Source: Pseudomonas sp. GV071 (lineage in GTDB: Bacteria; Pseudomonadota; Gammaproteobacteria; Pseudomonadales; Pseudomonadaceae). From it: 64,000 nt of DNA. This document shows, in pieces, positions 43,900 to 54,349 of the stretch (position 1 is the first letter of the stretch; each line of letters opens with the position of its first letter). Below the pieces are notes generated by a model. It was given only the letters and a program-made list of their open reading frames with translations. It had not been told where the DNA came from and made no database searches. The position numbers were made by a program, and so were the translations under genes. The DNA lies in assembly GCF_003050835.1 (NCBI RefSeq), contig NZ_QAOJ01000005.1, forward strand, positions 310,001-374,000. The letters are read 5' to 3'.

Positions 43900-43980
43900 T
43901 TCACTATCGCTTATAGACAATTCATTAAATACAGACTATCGATAGTCAAATACTTTTAGCCTGGCGTTATCTATAGCCGT
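43900..43980 (-). promoter_or_regulatory. katA upstream region with repeated ATAG palindromes (OxyR-like)
   Basis: Three related AT-rich elements: CTATCGCTTATAG (43904-43916), a perfect 14-bp palindrome GACTATCGATAGTC (43934-43947) and CTATAG (43971-43976). Their centres lie about 30 bases apart, roughly three helical turns. OxyR sites are built from ATAG/CTAT elements, so control of katA by OxyR is a reasonable inference. Confidence 0.5.
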
Positions 43981-43995
43981 CTTTTCTTCGGGCAC

Positions 43996-44024
43996 AAAAA
44001 AACCGGGCCAAGGCCCGGTTTTTT
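43996..44024 (-). terminator. Terminator of the alpha ribosomal operon
   Basis: Stem AACCGGGCC/GGCCCGGTT with loop AA followed on the minus strand by T-run, 16 bases after the rplQ stop. Confidence 0.92.
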
Positions 44025-44039
44025 CTTACAACCTACGAC

Positions 44040-44426
44040 TTACTCAGCGTCTACAGCTGCGCCGCCGACCGGACGGTCAACCAGCTCAACATAAGCCATT
44101 GGAGCATTGTCGCCAGCGCGGAAACCGCACTTGAGGATACGCAGGTAACCGCCCTGACGGGTGGCGTAGCGCTTGCCCAGGTCGTTGAACAGCTTACCAA
44201 CGATGGCTTTCGAACGAGTACGGTCGAAGGCCAGACGGCGGTTTGCCAAACTATCTTCTTTAGCCAGGGTGATCAGCGGCTCGGCTACGCGACGCAGTTC
44301 CTTGGCCTTAGGCAGGGTCGTTTTGATCAGCTCGTGCTCAAACAGCGACACCGCCATGTTTTGAAACATGGCCTTGCGGTGAGCGCTAGTGCGGCTCAGG
44401 TGACGACCACTCTTACGATGACGCAT
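44040..44426 (-). CDS. rplQ: 50S ribosomal protein L17
   Basis: 128 residues with the L17 start [20 protein letters not shown]. Last gene of the alpha operon, 42 bases after rpoA and followed by a strong terminator. L17 lies near the peptide exit tunnel. Confidence 0.98.
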   Translation of the reverse strand: MRHRKSGRHLSRTSAHRKAMFQNMAVSLFEHELIKTTLPKAKELRRVAEPLITLAKEDSLANRRLAFDRTRSKAIVGKLFNDLGKRYATRQGGYLRILKCGFRAGDNAPMAYVELVDRPVGGAAVDAE

Positions 44427-44468
44427 GGTTCAATTCCTTACCAAACTTACGTTCGGTGATTACGACGA

Positions 44469-45470
44469 TCAGGCAGTCGCCTTGTCGTCCTTCTTAAGAC
44501 TTGCCGGTGGCCAGTTGTCCAGGCGCATACCGAGAGAAAGACCACGAGAGGCCAGCACGTCCTTGATCTCAGTCAGGGACTTCTTGCCCAAGTTCGGAGT
44601 TTTCAACAGTTCTACTTCGGTGCGCTGAATCAGGTCGCCGATGTAGTAAATGTTTTCCGCCTTCAGGCAGTTGGCCGAACGAACGGTCAGTTCCAGATCA
44701 TCAACCGGACGCAGCAGGATCGGATCGATCTCGTCTTCCTGCTCGATTACCACTGGCTCACTGTCACCTTTGAGGTCGACGAACGCAGCCAACTGCTGTT
44801 GCAGAATGGTTGCAGCACGGCGGATAGCCTCTTCAGGATCCAGGGTACCGTTGGTTTCCAGGTCAATAACCAGCTTGTCAAGGTTAGTACGCTGCTCAAC
44901 ACGGGCGTTTTCAACTACGTACGCAACACGGCGCACAGGGCTGAAAGAAGAGTCCAGCTGCAAGCGACCGATGCTGCGGCTTTCGTCTTCATCACTCTGA
45001 CGCGAATCAGCAGGCTCATAGCCGCGACCACGAGCCACAGTGAGCTTCATGTTCAGTGCGCCGTTAGAAGCCAGGTTGGCAATAACGTGATCACCATTGA
45101 CGATCTCGACATCATGATCCAGCTGAATATCGGCAGCGGTAACAACGCCCGAGCCCTTCTTCGCCAGTGTCAGAGTCACTTCGTCACGACCGTGCAACTT
45201 AATAGCCAGACCTTTCAGGTTGAGCAGGATTTCAATTACGTCTTCCTGTACACCTTCGATGGCGCTGTACTCGTGGAGTACACCGTCAATCTCGGCCTCG
45301 ACTACTGCACAGCCAGGCATTGAGGACAACAAAATGCGACGCAGCGCGTTGCCCAACGTGTGGCCAAAACCACGCTCGAGAGGCTCGAGAGTGATCTTAG
45401 CGCGGGTCGGACTGACCACCTGCACATCAATGTGGCGGGGGGTCAGGAACTCATTTACCGAAATCTGCAT
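44469..45470 (-). CDS. rpoA: RNA polymerase alpha subunit
   Basis: A 333-residue RNA polymerase alpha subunit. The N-terminal assembly domain includes [22 protein letters not shown] linker joins the C-terminal domain (from about 245), which contains the DNA- and activator-contact region [18 protein letters not shown] and [20 protein letters not shown]. It lies between rpsD and rplQ, the canonical place. Confidence 0.99.
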   Translation of the reverse strand: MQISVNEFLTPRHIDVQVVSPTRAKITLEPLERGFGHTLGNALRRILLSSMPGCAVVEAEIDGVLHEYSAIEGVQEDVIEILLNLKGLAIKLHGRDEVTLTLAKKGSGVVTAADIQLDHDVEIVNGDHVIANLASNGALNMKLTVARGRGYEPADSRQSDEDESRSIGRLQLDSSFSPVRRVAYVVENARVEQRTNLDKLVIDLETNGTLDPEEAIRRAATILQQQLAAFVDLKGDSEPVVIEQEDEIDPILLRPVDDLELTVRSANCLKAENIYYIGDLIQRTEVELLKTPNLGKKSLTEIKDVLASRGLSLGMRLDNWPPASLKKDDKATA

Positions 45471-45492
45471 GGATGCACCTATTTTCTAGCCC

Positions 45493-46113
45493 TTACTTGG
45501 AGTAGAGCTCGACAATCAGGCTTTCGTTGATGTCGGCGGAGAGGTCACTGCGAGCTGGAACGCTTTTGAAAACGCCCGATTTCTTCTCAGTGTCAACTTC
45601 GACCCACTCAACGCGGCCACGCTGGGCACACAGCTCAAGAGCTTGAACAATGCGCAGCTGATTCTTCGATTTCTCGCGAACTGCAACCACGTCACCAGCA
45701 CGAACCTGGTAGGACGGGATGTTTACAGTTTTACCGTTGATGCTGATCGCTTTGTGCGAAACCAGCTGACGGGATTCTGCGCGGGTAGCGCCGAAGCCCA
45801 TACGGTATACAACGTTATCCAGACGGCATTCGAGCAGTTGCAGCAGGTTCTCACCAGTAGCGCCTTTCTTGCCGGCAGCTTCTTTGTAGTAACCGCTGAA
45901 TTGACGCTCAAGCACGCCATAGATACGACGGACCTTCTGCTTTTCACGCAGTTGGGTACCGTAGTCGGATTGGCGACCGCGGCGCTGACCGTGGATACCA
46001 GGGGCTGCTTCAATGTTGCACTTCGATTCCAGGGCGCGAACGCCGCTTTTCAGAAACAGATCAGTGCCTTCACGACGCGCCAGTTTGCATTTCGGACCAA
46101 TGTAACGAGCCAT
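45493..46113 (-). CDS. rpsD: 30S ribosomal protein S4
   Basis: 206 residues. Family start [20 protein letters not shown]4 RNA-binding domain from about residue 95 ([20 protein letters not shown]). A primary 16S binder that in E. coli represses the alpha operon by binding its own mRNA. Alpha operon gene between rpsK and rpoA. Confidence 0.98.
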   Translation of the reverse strand: MARYIGPKCKLARREGTDLFLKSGVRALESKCNIEAAPGIHGQRRGRQSDYGTQLREKQKVRRIYGVLERQFSGYYKEAAGKKGATGENLLQLLECRLDNVVYRMGFGATRAESRQLVSHKAISINGKTVNIPSYQVRAGDVVAVREKSKNQLRIVQALELCAQRGRVEWVEVDTEKKSGVFKSVPARSDLSADINESLIVELYSK

Positions 46114-46130
46114 TATCTATCGTCTCCTGA

Positions 46131-46520
46131 TTACACGCGGCGCTTCTTCGGCGGACGGCACCCGTTATGCGGGATTGGCGTCACGTCGGTGATGCTGGCG
46201 ATCTTGTAACCGCAGCCGTTCAAAGCACGGACAGCGGACTCACGACCTGGACCTGGGCCCTTGACGTTAACGTCGAGGTTTTTCAGGCCATATTCCAGCG
46301 CAGCTTGACCAGCACGTTCAGCAGCTACTTGAGCAGCGAACGGGGTGGACTTGCGTGAACCGCGGAAACCCGAACCACCAGAGGTAGCCCAGGACAGGGC
46401 GTTACCTTGACGATCGGTAATGGTCACAATGGTGTTATTGAAAGACGCGTGGATGTGGGCGATGCCATCAACCACTGTCTTTTTGACTTTTTTACGAGGA
46501 CGAGCAGCAGGTTTTGCCAT
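46131..46520 (-). CDS. rpsK: 30S ribosomal protein S11
   Basis: 129 residues, with [19 protein letters not shown] and the conserved C-terminus [18 protein letters not shown]. It lies in the alpha operon between rpsM and rpsD and forms part of the platform of the small subunit. Confidence 0.98.
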   Translation of the reverse strand: MAKPAARPRKKVKKTVVDGIAHIHASFNNTIVTITDRQGNALSWATSGGSGFRGSRKSTPFAAQVAAERAGQAALEYGLKNLDVNVKGPGPGRESAVRALNGCGYKIASITDVTPIPHNGCRPPKKRRV

Positions 46521-46550
46521 GACTAGATTCCTGTCGATTCGCGGGCGCGA

Positions 46551-46907
46551 TTACTTGCGGATCGGCTTACGCGGACCCTTACGGGTACGTGCGTTGGTCT
46601 TGGTACGCTGGCCACGGACCGGAAGGCCGCGACGGTGACGCAGGCCGCGGTAGCAACCCAGGTCCATCAAGCGCTTGATTTTCATGTTGACTTCACGGCG
46701 CAGGTCACCTTCGGTGTTTACCTTTGCCACTTCGCCACGCAGAAGCTCAATCTGCTCATCGCTCAGATCTTTGATCTTTGCCGCCGGGTTAACCCCGGTG
46801 GTTGCGCAAATTTTCTGCGCAGTTGTGCGACCAACACCGAAGATGTAGGTCAGCGAGATAACAGTATGCTTGTTATCTGGAATGTTGACGCCTGCAATAC
46901 GGGCCAT
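46551..46907 (-). CDS. rpsM: 30S ribosomal protein S13
   Basis: 118 residues beginning [19 protein letters not shown], with the basic C-terminal tail [20 protein letters not shown] that reaches the P-site tRNA. First gene of the alpha operon. A hairpin separates it from rpmJ upstream. Confidence 0.98.
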   Translation of the reverse strand: MARIAGVNIPDNKHTVISLTYIFGVGRTTAQKICATTGVNPAAKIKDLSDEQIELLRGEVAKVNTEGDLRREVNMKIKRLMDLGCYRGLRHRRGLPVRGQRTKTNARTRKGPRKPIRK

Positions 46908-46993
46908 TCAATGAAACTCCAATTGACAGCTACCTACGCCCCGGAAGCCAAGAAAAGGGCGCGAGATATTAACGCTGTAATAACAAATAAGCA

Positions 46994-47020
46994 ACCCGAC
47001 AGCGCACTAGCTGCCGGGCT
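46994..47020 (-). terminator. Hairpin between rpmJ and rpsM
   Basis: On the minus strand CCCGGCAGC and GCTGTCGGG pair across a six-base loop, followed by TTGCTTATTTGTT. It may act as a partial terminator or attenuator at the spc-alpha operon border, or be an mRNA control element; the U-run is imperfect. Confidence 0.6.
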
Positions 47021-47038
47021 TATAGCTTTTGATCACAC

Positions 47039-47155
47039 TCAGCCTTGGCGCTGCTTGTGACGCGGTTCTGCACTGCAGATGACTCGCACGACACCTTCAC
47101 GGCGAATAATCTTGCAGTTGCGGCACAGCTTTTTCACCGATGCACGAACTTTCAT
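47039..47155 (-). CDS. rpmJ: 50S ribosomal protein L36
   Basis: A 38-residue protein. It starts [19 protein letters not shown] and has the zinc-ligand pattern Cys11, Cys14, Cys27 and His33 ([12 protein letters not shown] end), so it is the zinc-binding (C+) form of L36. It is the last gene of the spc operon, 28 bases after secY. Confidence 0.97.
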
Positions 47156-47183
47156 CACCAACTCCTCGAACCTTATGGACACA

Positions 47184-48512
47184 TTAACGGAGCATGCCGC
47201 TGCCGTAGCCCTTCAGGTTGGCTTTCTTCATCAGGGATTCGTACTGGTGTGAAACGAGGTGCGATTGTACTTGGGACATAAAGTCCATCACAACCACTAC
47301 CACGATCAGCAACGAGGTCCCGCCAAGGTAGAACGGCACGTTTGCGGCAACCACCAGGAACTGGGGCAGCAAGCAAACAGCCATCATGTACAAAGCACCG
47401 AACATGGTTAAGCGAGTCAACACGCCATCGATATAGCGAGCCGATTGCTCACCTGGACGGATGCCAGGAATAAAGGCACCAGACTTCTTCAGGTTTTCCG
47501 CTACGTCTTTCGGGTTGAACATCAACGCTGTGTAGAAGAAGCAGAAGAAAACGATCCCTGCACTAAACAGCAAGATATTCAACGGCTGACCAGGAGCGAT
47601 AGCCTGTGAAACATCCTGAAGCCAGCCCAAACCTGCAGACTGGCCAAACCAGGCGCCCAGCGAAGCCGGGAACAACAGAAGGCTACTGGCGAAAATAGCC
47701 GGGATAACGCCGGCCATGTTCACCTTCAACGGCAGGTGGCTAGTCTGCGCAGCGAAGACCTTGCGGCCCTGCTGACGCTTGGCGTAGTGAACAGCGATAC
47801 GACGCTGACCACGCTCAATGAACACCACAAAACCGATGATCGCTACCGCGAGCAAGCCGATTGCAACCAGGGCGAAGATATTGATATCACCCTGACGCGC
47901 AGACTCGAAAGACTGCCCAATTGCACGCGGCAAACCAGCGACAATACCTGAGAAGATCAACATCGAGATGCCGTTACCGACACCGCGCTCAGTGATCTGC
48001 TCACCCAGCCACATCATGAACATGGCACCAGCAACAAACGTGCTGACTGCCACGAAGTGAAAGCCGAAATCGCCCGAGAACGCTACACCTTGACCTGCCA
48101 GGCCAACGGACATGCCGGTTGCCTGCACAAACGCCAGAATCAAGGTGCCGTAGCGGGTGTACTGGCTGATCTTGCGACGGCCAGATTCACCTTCCTTCTT
48201 CAACTGCTCCAGCTGCGGGCTAACAGCGGTCATGAGCTGCATGATGATCGACGCCGAGATGTACGGCATGATCCCCAGTGCAAAAATACTCATACGCTCC
48301 AGCGCGCCGCCGGAAAACATGTTGAACAAGCTAAGAATGGTCCCCTCGTTCTGCCGAAACAGATCCGCCAACCGGTCCGGGTTGATACCAGGAACTGGGA
48401 TGTGCGCACCTACTCGATAGACGATGATCGCCATAAGGAGAAAGCGCAGACGAGCCCAGAGCTCGGATAACCCGCCATTGCTGAGCGCTGAGAGAGCACC
48501 TTGCTTAGCCAT
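47184..48512 (-). CDS. secY: Protein translocase subunit SecY
   Basis: A 442-residue channel subunit of the SecYEG translocon with ten membrane helices. Family motifs: [17 protein letters not shown] (plug and TM2 area), [15 protein letters not shown] and the cytoplasmic loop near [20 protein letters not shown]. It lies in the spc operon between rplO and rpmJ. Confidence 0.98.
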
Positions 48513-48947
48513 TTATTCCTCGAATTTGCCGCCAGCTGCTTCGATAGCCGCGCGCGCACCTTTGGTGGCCGCGATACCTTTGAGGGTCACCGCACGAGTA
48601 ATCTCACCGGACAGCATTACCTTCACGCGCTGTACGTTTTGATTAATCAGGTTGGCATCCTTCAGGGACTGCAGAGTTACAACATCGCCTTCCACTTTAT
48701 TCAGCTCGGAGGTGCGAACTTCAGCACGATCCATAGCCTTCAGGGAGACGAAGCCGAACTTCGGCAGACGACGATGCAGCGGCTGTTGACCGCCTTCAAA
48801 GCCCGGAGCGATGGTGCCACCGGAGCGGGAGGTCTGACCTTTGTGGCCGCGGCCACCAGTCTTACCCAAACCGCTACCGATACCACGGCCCGGACGGTGC
48901 TTCTCGCGACGGGAACCCGGCGCAGGACTCAGATCGTTCAGGTACAT
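48513..48947 (-). CDS. rplO: 50S ribosomal protein L15
   Basis: 144 residues. Gly/Arg-rich N-terminus with [19 protein letters not shown] typical of L15. The stop directly adjoins the secY start. It lies in the spc operon, three bases after rpmD. Confidence 0.98.
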   Translation of the reverse strand: MYLNDLSPAPGSRREKHRPGRGIGSGLGKTGGRGHKGQTSRSGGTIAPGFEGGQQPLHRRLPKFGFVSLKAMDRAEVRTSELNKVEGDVVTLQSLKDANLINQNVQRVKVMLSGEITRAVTLKGIAATKGARAAIEAAGGKFEE

Positions 48948-48950
48948 GTG

Positions 48951-49127
48951 TTAACCCTCAACTCGCAGCATGTAGTAAGCCTTGTTGATCATCCCGCGGT
49001 TAGCCGGAGTATCCAGGACTTCTACAGTGTGACCGATGCGACGCAGACCCAGACCCTTAACGCACAGAATGTGGTTAGGGATGCGGCCGGCAGTGCTCTT
49101 GATCAGCGTTACTTTTACGGTAGCCAT
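48951..49127 (-). CDS. rpmD: 50S ribosomal protein L30
   Basis: 58 residues: starts [15 protein letters not shown], then [20 protein letters not shown], the standard bacterial L30. It is located between rpsE and rplO with spacing of a few bases on each side. Confidence 0.97.
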   Translation of the reverse strand: MATVKVTLIKSTAGRIPNHILCVKGLGLRRIGHTVEVLDTPANRGMINKAYYMLRVEG

Positions 49128-49129
49128 GA

Positions 49130-49651
49130 TCAGCGGATCTCCTCAACGCTCTTGCCGCGCTTGGCAGCAATAGAACCTGGGGATTGCATAGCCTTCAAAC
49201 CCTTGAAAGTGGCGTGAACCACGTTTACCGGGTTAGTAGAGCCGTAGCACTTGGCCAACACGTTCTGCACGCCAGCAACTTCGAGGACAGCACGCATAGC
49301 GCCGCCAGCGATGATACCGGTACCTTCAGAAGCAGGCTGCATGTACACCTTGGAGGCGCCATGAGCAGACTTCATTGCGTACTGCAGAGTGGTGCCGTTC
49401 AGGTCCACTTGAATCATATTGCGACGAGCAGCTTCCATAGCTTTCTGGATAGCGGCTGGCACTTCGCGGGACTTACCGCGACCGAAACCAACACGGCCCT
49501 TGCCATCACCTACCACGGTCAACGCGGTGAAAGTGAAGATACGGCCGCCTTTTACGGTCTTGGCTACGCGATTAACTTGTACCAGTTTCTCGATGTAGCC
49601 TTCGTCGTTGCCGTTGTCGCGGCTGTCGCGTCTTTGATCGTTATTTGCCAT
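49130..49651 (-). CDS. rpsE: 30S ribosomal protein S5 with extended N-terminus
   Basis: 173 residues. The S5 domain ([38 protein letters not shown]) is complete. The PAO1 protein, as I recall it, is 166 residues and starts MANNEQKRDEGYIEK. Here seven extra residues (about SRDNGND, residues 10-16) separate MANNDQRRD from EGYIEK. The inserted DNA contains the repeated unit CGCGAC. S5 is involved in decoding accuracy and helicase function. Confidence 0.97.
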   Translation of the reverse strand: MANNDQRRDSRDNGNDEGYIEKLVQVNRVAKTVKGGRIFTFTALTVVGDGKGRVGFGRGKSREVPAAIQKAMEAARRNMIQVDLNGTTLQYAMKSAHGASKVYMQPASEGTGIIAGGAMRAVLEVAGVQNVLAKCYGSTNPVNVVHATFKGLKAMQSPGSIAAKRGKSVEEIR

Positions 49652-49654
49652 AAC

Positions 49655-50005
49655 TTAGAACTCCAGCCCGCCTTCACGAGCAGCATCAGCCAGCGCCTTA
49701 ACGCGGCCGTGGTACTTGAAGCCAGAACGGTCGAATGCCACCTGAGTGACGCCAGCGGCTTTCGCACGCTCAGCAACCAGTTGGCCAACTTTCGTGGCCG
49801 CGTCGATGTTGCCAGTGGCACCAGCACGCAGATCCTTGTCCAAAGTCGAAGCGCTTGCCAGGACTTTGCTGCCGTCGGCCGAGATGACCTGGGCGTAAAT
49901 GTGCTGCGAAGAGCGGTACACGCAGAGACGCACGGCTTCTAGCTCGTGCATTTTCAGGCGTGCTTTGCGAGCGCGACGCAGTCGAGTAACTTTTTTGTCG
50001 GTCAT
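49655..50005 (-). CDS. rplR: 50S ribosomal protein L18
   Basis: 116 residues. Family core [17 protein letters not shown] and a C-terminus ending [16 protein letters not shown]18 binds 5S rRNA together with L5. It lies in the spc operon between rplF and rpsE. Confidence 0.98.
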   Translation of the reverse strand: MTDKKVTRLRRARKARLKMHELEAVRLCVYRSSQHIYAQVISADGSKVLASASTLDKDLRAGATGNIDAATKVGQLVAERAKAAGVTQVAFDRSGFKYHGRVKALADAAREGGLEF

Positions 50006-50015
50006 TTGCTATGCC

Positions 50016-50549
50016 CTACTTCTTCTTCGCTTCTTTACGGCGGACGACTTCGTCTGCGTAACGCACACCTTTACCTTTGTAAGGCTCTGGCGGACGGAAG
50101 TCACGGATCTCAGCGGCCACTTGACCTACCAGCTGCTTGTCGATGCCCTTGATCAGGATATCGGTTTGGCTAGGAGTTTCTGCGGTAACGCCTTGTGGCA
50201 GTTCGTAGTCCACCGGGTGCGAGAAGCCAAGCGCCAGGGAAAGGATTTCGCCTTTGGCCTGAGCCTTGTAACCAACACCAACCAGCTGCAGCTTGCGCTC
50301 GAAGCCTTGGCTGACGCCGATCACCATGTTGTTCACCAACGCACGGGTGGTACCGGCCATTGCACGAGTTTGTTGGTCGCCATTGCGAGCAGCGAAACGC
50401 AGCTCACCAGCTTCCTCAACAATTTCAACGGACGAATGAACGTTTAGTTCGAGAGCGCCTTTGGCACCCTTCACCGAGAGCTGTTGACCGGCGAGTTTGA
50501 TCTCTACACCAGCTGGCAGCTTAACGGGGTTCTTAGCAACGCGAGACAT
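50016..50549 (-). CDS. rplF: 50S ribosomal protein L6
   Basis: 177 residues with the duplicated L6 fold and the C-terminal signature [18 protein letters not shown]. It binds near the sarcin-ricin loop. Spc operon, 12 bases downstream of rpsH. Confidence 0.98.
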   Translation of the reverse strand: MSRVAKNPVKLPAGVEIKLAGQQLSVKGAKGALELNVHSSVEIVEEAGELRFAARNGDQQTRAMAGTTRALVNNMVIGVSQGFERKLQLVGVGYKAQAKGEILSLALGFSHPVDYELPQGVTAETPSQTDILIKGIDKQLVGQVAAEIRDFRPPEPYKGKGVRYADEVVRRKEAKKK

Positions 50550-50561
50550 GCTTATCCCCCC

Positions 50562-50954
50562 TTAGAACACGGTGCAGAGCACTTCGCCACCGACACCGGC
50601 AGCGCGCGCAGCACGATCCGTCATCACACCTTTGTTGGTGGAGACGATGGAAACGCCGAGACCGCCACGAACTTTCGGCAGATCATCAACGGACTTGTAC
50701 TGGCGCAGGCCTGGACGGCTGACGCGCTTCACTTCTTCGATGACTGGACGGCCTTCGAAGTATTTCAGCTCGATGGACAGCTGCGGCTTAACATCGCTGC
50801 TGATCTGAAAACCCGCGATGTAACCTTCGTCCTTCAGGACTTTGGCTACAGCCACCTTCAACGTGGAAGACGGCATGCTTACGACGGACTTTTCAGCCAT
50901 CTGGGCATTACGGATACGAGTTAGCATGTCCGCTAACGGGTCCTGCATACTCAT
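50562..50954 (-). CDS. rpsH: 30S ribosomal protein S8
   Basis: 130 residues starting [18 protein letters not shown], with the C-terminal signature [18 protein letters not shown]8 is the translational repressor of the spc operon in E. coli. Here it is separated from rpsN by an unusual 212-base gap with a long hairpin. Confidence 0.98.
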   Translation of the reverse strand: MSMQDPLADMLTRIRNAQMAEKSVVSMPSSTLKVAVAKVLKDEGYIAGFQISSDVKPQLSIELKYFEGRPVIEEVKRVSRPGLRQYKSVDDLPKVRGGLGVSIVSTNKGVMTDRAARAAGVGGEVLCTVF

Positions 50955-51069
50955 GGGCTAGGTGCTCCTGAAACAAAAGAATTAGCCATACGGCTACTGC
51001 ATATCGCTAGAAATATGCCGGGCATATAAAAGCCAGGCTCAGGCGAGCCGAGCATTCTAGAGACTGATT

Positions 51070-51109
51070 AAAAATGAATCAAGCCCCAAAAGGGGCTTGA
51101 TTCATTTTT
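51070..51109 (-). terminator. Perfect 18-bp hairpin inside the spc operon
   Basis: Arms AAAAATGAATCAAGCCCC (51070-51087) and its exact complement (51092-51109), loop AAAA. As RNA on the minus strand it forms a GC-topped stem with a terminal U5 tract. It has the form of an intrinsic terminator but sits between rpsN and rpsH. Confidence 0.85.
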
Positions 51110-51166
51110 GCTCACTGCCAGGGCTGAACGGTTAAAGGCTCAGCCTTGGCATGTCGAGACTTTGAC

Positions 51167-51472
51167 TTACCAGCTGGCTTTCACCAGACCTGGTACATCA
51201 CCGCGCATTGCAGCTTCGCGCAGCTTGTTACGGCCGAGGCCGAACTTGCGGTACACGCCGTGCGGACGACCGGTGATGCGGCAACGGTTACGCAGGCGCG
51301 AAGCGCTGGCGTCACGTGGTTGCTTTTGCAGGGCGATCTGCGCTTCCCAACGGGCTTCCGGACTGGTGTTCGGATTAGCGATGGTAGCTTTCAGCTCAGC
51401 ACGCTTTTTGGCGTACTTGGCAACCGTTTGCTGACGCTTCAGCTCGCGGTTTTTCATGCTTGTCTTGGCCAT
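51167..51472 (-). CDS. rpsN: 30S ribosomal protein S14
   Basis: 101 residues, starting [20 protein letters not shown]. It is the long, zinc-free form: no CxxC pairs are visible in the C-terminal [20 protein letters not shown] region. The ATG at 51472 follows GTAGGA-type sequence and gives the normal length; the frame runs upstream without similarity. Confidence 0.97.
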   Translation of the reverse strand: MAKTSMKNRELKRQQTVAKYAKKRAELKATIANPNTSPEARWEAQIALQKQPRDASASRLRNRCRITGRPHGVYRKFGLGRNKLREAAMRGDVPGLVKASW

Positions 51473-51485
51473 GTTCCTACTCCGA

Positions 51486-52025
51486 TCAGTTGCGGAACGG
51501 GAATTTGAAAGCGCGCAGCAGTGCGCGACCTTCGTCATCCGTACGAGCAGTGGTGGTCAGGGTGATGTCCAGACCGCGCAGAGCATCGATCTTGTCGTAA
51601 TCGATTTCCGGGAAAATGATCTGCTCTTTGACGCCCATGCTGTAGTTGCCACGACCATCGAAGGACTTGGCATTCAGGCCGCGGAAGTCACGCACGCGCG
51701 GCAGGGAGATCGAAAGCAGACGATCCAGGAATTCGTACATACGATCGCGACGCAGAGTAACTTTAACGCCGATCGGCCAACCTTCACGGACTTTAAAGCC
51801 TGCGATGGATTTCCGAGCGTAAGTCACAACGACTTTCTGACCGGTGATTTTTTCCAAATCCGCTACCGCGTGCTCGATGATTTTCTTATCACCGATCGCT
51901 TCGCCGAGACCCATGTTCAGGGTGATTTTGGTAACGCGCGGAACTTCCATCACGTTCGACAGCTTAAGTTCTTCCTTAAGCTTCGGAGCGATTTCTTTCC
52001 GATAAATCTCTTTTAGTCGTGCCAT
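51486..52025 (-). CDS. rplE: 50S ribosomal protein L5
   Basis: 179 residues with [19 protein letters not shown] near the start and the C-terminal [20 protein letters not shown]5 binds 5S rRNA in the central protuberance. Spc operon between rplX and rpsN. Confidence 0.98.
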   Translation of the reverse strand: MARLKEIYRKEIAPKLKEELKLSNVMEVPRVTKITLNMGLGEAIGDKKIIEHAVADLEKITGQKVVVTYARKSIAGFKVREGWPIGVKVTLRRDRMYEFLDRLLSISLPRVRDFRGLNAKSFDGRGNYSMGVKEQIIFPEIDYDKIDALRGLDITLTTTARTDDEGRALLRAFKFPFRN

Positions 52026-52045
52026 GGTCTTCTACCTAGCAGTGT

Positions 52046-52360
52046 TCAAGCATCAACCGCTTTTTGGGTCGACTTGAAGACACGAATTTTTTTGCCGTCT
52101 TCTACTTTGAAACCAACGCGATCAGCCTTGCTGGTTTCAGAGTTGAAAATGGCGACGTTGGAAGCGTGCAGAGGCGCTTCTTTCTCGACGATACCGCCTT
52201 GAACGCCCGACATCGGGTTCGGCTTGGTATGGCGCTTCACCAGGTTGATCCCACCAACGACCAAACGGTCGTCAGCGAGAACCTTGAGCACCTTGCCACG
52301 CTTACCTTTGTCTTTGCCGGCGATCACGATGATCTCGTCGTCACGACGAATCTTTTGCAT
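52046..52360 (-). CDS. rplX: 50S ribosomal protein L24
   Basis: 104 residues. KOW motif [19 protein letters not shown] near the start. L24 helps initiate assembly of the large subunit. It lies in the spc operon, 11 bases after rplN. Confidence 0.98.
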   Translation of the reverse strand: MQKIRRDDEIIVIAGKDKGKRGKVLKVLADDRLVVGGINLVKRHTKPNPMSGVQGGIVEKEAPLHASNVAIFNSETSKADRVGFKVEDGKKIRVFKSTQKAVDA

Positions 52361-52371
52361 GTCGGATCTCC

Positions 52372-52740
52372 TTACAGCACTTCAGGGGCGAGCGAGACGA
52401 TCTTCATGAACTTCTCAGAGCGAAGTTCACGGGTCACGGGCCCAAAGATACGGGTGCCGATCGGCTCTTGCTTGTTGTTCAGCAGAACAGCAGCGTTGCC
52501 ATCAAAGCGGATAATCGAGCCATCAGGGCGACGAACGCCGTGACGAGTGCGGACTACTACTGCAGTCATCACTTGGCCTTTTTTCACCTTACCGCGCGGA
52601 ATTGCTTCCTTGACGGTAACTTTGATGATGTCGCCGATGCCGGCATAACGACGATGCGAACCGCCCAACACCTTGATGCACATAACACGACGAGCGCCGC
52701 TGTTATCAGCTACATCGAGCATGGATTGAGTCTGAATCAT
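52372..52740 (-). CDS. rplN: 50S ribosomal protein L14
   Basis: 122 residues, starting [20 protein letters not shown]. First gene of the classical spc operon, 23 bases downstream of rpsQ; no terminator separates it from the S10 operon here. Confidence 0.98.
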   Translation of the reverse strand: MIQTQSMLDVADNSGARRVMCIKVLGGSHRRYAGIGDIIKVTVKEAIPRGKVKKGQVMTAVVVRTRHGVRRPDGSIIRFDGNAAVLLNNKQEPIGTRIFGPVTRELRSEKFMKIVSLAPEVL

Positions 52741-52763
52741 ATAATTTCTCCGACCCCTAGTCC

Positions 52764-53030
52764 TTAGACTTCCACTGCGCGTTCAACGACTTCAACCAGT
52801 GCCCAATTTTTGGTCTTGGCCATCGGACGAGTTTCACGAATAGTGACTTTGTCGCCGATGTGGCACTGGTTGGTTTCGTCGTGGGCGTGCAATTTGGTCG
52901 AACGCTTCACGTATTTACCGTAGATCGGGTGCTTAACGCGACGCTCGATCAGTACGGTGATGGTCTTGTCCATCTTGTCGCTGACGACACGGCCAGTCAG
53001 CGTACGGACAGTTTTTTCAGCTTCAGCCAT
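52764..53030 (-). CDS. rpsQ: 30S ribosomal protein S17
   Basis: 88 residues. Family core [20 protein letters not shown] and [19 protein letters not shown] primary 16S rRNA binder. Last gene of the S10 operon, two bases after rpmC. Confidence 0.98.
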   Translation of the reverse strand: MAEAEKTVRTLTGRVVSDKMDKTITVLIERRVKHPIYGKYVKRSTKLHAHDETNQCHIGDKVTIRETRPMAKTKNWALVEVVERAVEV

Positions 53031-53032
53031 GA

Positions 53033-53224
53033 TTACTTACCTGCCTGCTGGTTAAGCACAGTCTTCACGCGAGCGATGTCGCGCTTAACTTGCGAGAGCA
53101 GGTGAGACTGCCCCAACTGGCCAGTTGCTTTCTGCATACGCAGATTGAACTGGTCGCGCAGCAGGCCGAGCAGTTGCTCGTTCAGCTGCTGTGCTGATTT
53201 TTCACGAAGTTCATTCGCTTTCAT
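53033..53224 (-). CDS. rpmC: 50S ribosomal protein L29
   Basis: 63 residues, starting [20 protein letters not shown]. The ATG at 53224 shares one base with the rplP stop (TGATG), so the two are coupled. L29 lies at the tunnel exit and touches chaperones and the signal recognition particle. Confidence 0.97.
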
Positions 53225-53637
53225 CACATCACCGTCCGCTTAACAAAGGAGGTGGCGAGCGGCAGCTTTGCAGCAGCCAGGGCGAAAGCCTCACGCGCCA
53301 GCTCTTCGGAAACGCCTTCGATCTCATACAGGACTTTGCCTGGCTGGATCTGGGCTACCCAATATTCAACGCTACCCTTCCCTTTACCCATCCGCACTTC
53401 GAGAGGCTTCTTGGTTACAGGCTTGTCCGGGAACACGCGAATCCAGATTTTCCCGCCACGTTTTACGTGACGAGTCAGAGCACGACGAGCGGACTCAATC
53501 TGACGGGCGGTGAGACGACCGCGGGCAACAGACTTCAGCGCGAACTCGCCGAAGCTGACTTTGCTACCGCGCTGGGCCAGACCACGGTTGTGGCCTGTCA
53601 TCATCTTGCGGAACTTCGTACGCTTTGGTTGCAACAT
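53224..53637 (-). CDS. rplP: 50S ribosomal protein L16
   Basis: 137 residues starting [20 protein letters not shown]. The Arg in the [20 protein letters not shown] region that is hydroxylated in some bacteria is present. S10 operon between rpsC and rpmC. Confidence 0.98.
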
Positions 53638-53649
53638 TTGGCGTACCCC

Positions 53650-54336
53650 TTACTTAGCAGCTTTTTTACGAGGCGCTGGTGCTTGTGGTTTCAGTTCTTC
53701 TTGGCGACCACCAATTACTTCGCCTTTGAAGATCCAAACCTTCACACCGATCACACCGTAAGTGGTGTGCGCTTCGTACGTGGCATAGTCGATATCGGCA
53801 CGCAGGGTGTGCAACGGCACACGACCTTCGCGATACCACTCGGTACGGGCAATTTCTGCACCGCCCAAACGACCGCTCACTTGGATTTTGATGCCCTTGG
53901 CACCAATACGCATGGCGTTCTGTACAGCGCGCTTCATAGCGCGACGGAACATCACACGACGCTCCAGCTGCTGAGCTACGCTCTGCGCAACCAGCATACC
54001 GTCGAGCTCCGGCTTACGGATCTCTTCGATATTGATGTGCACAGGCACACCCATTTGCTTGGTCAGGTCCTGACGCAGCTTCTCAACATCTTCACCTTTC
54101 TTCCCGATAACGATACCTGGACGAGCGGTGTGAATGGTGATGCGTGCAGTCTGAGCCGGACGATGGATGTCGATACGGCTTACGGACGCGCTTTTTAGTT
54201 TGTCTTGGAGGTATTCACGCACCTTCAGATCTGCGAACAAATAGTCCGCATAAGTCCGACCGTCGGCGTACCAGACGGAGGTGTGCTCCTTGACGATTCC
54301 CAGGCGAATGCCAATGGGATGTACTTTCTGACCCAT
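53650..54336 (-). CDS. rpsC: 30S ribosomal protein S3
   Basis: 228 residues. KH domain with [19 protein letters not shown] near 75 and C-terminal domain with [20 protein letters not shown]. The ATG at 54336 begins [14 protein letters not shown]3 forms part of the mRNA entry site. Confidence 0.98.
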   Translation of the reverse strand: MGQKVHPIGIRLGIVKEHTSVWYADGRTYADYLFADLKVREYLQDKLKSASVSRIDIHRPAQTARITIHTARPGIVIGKKGEDVEKLRQDLTKQMGVPVHINIEEIRKPELDGMLVAQSVAQQLERRVMFRRAMKRAVQNAMRIGAKGIKIQVSGRLGGAEIARTEWYREGRVPLHTLRADIDYATYEAHTTYGVIGVKVWIFKGEVIGGRQEELKPQAPAPRKKAAK

Positions 54337-54349
54337 CTCTTCGACTCCG

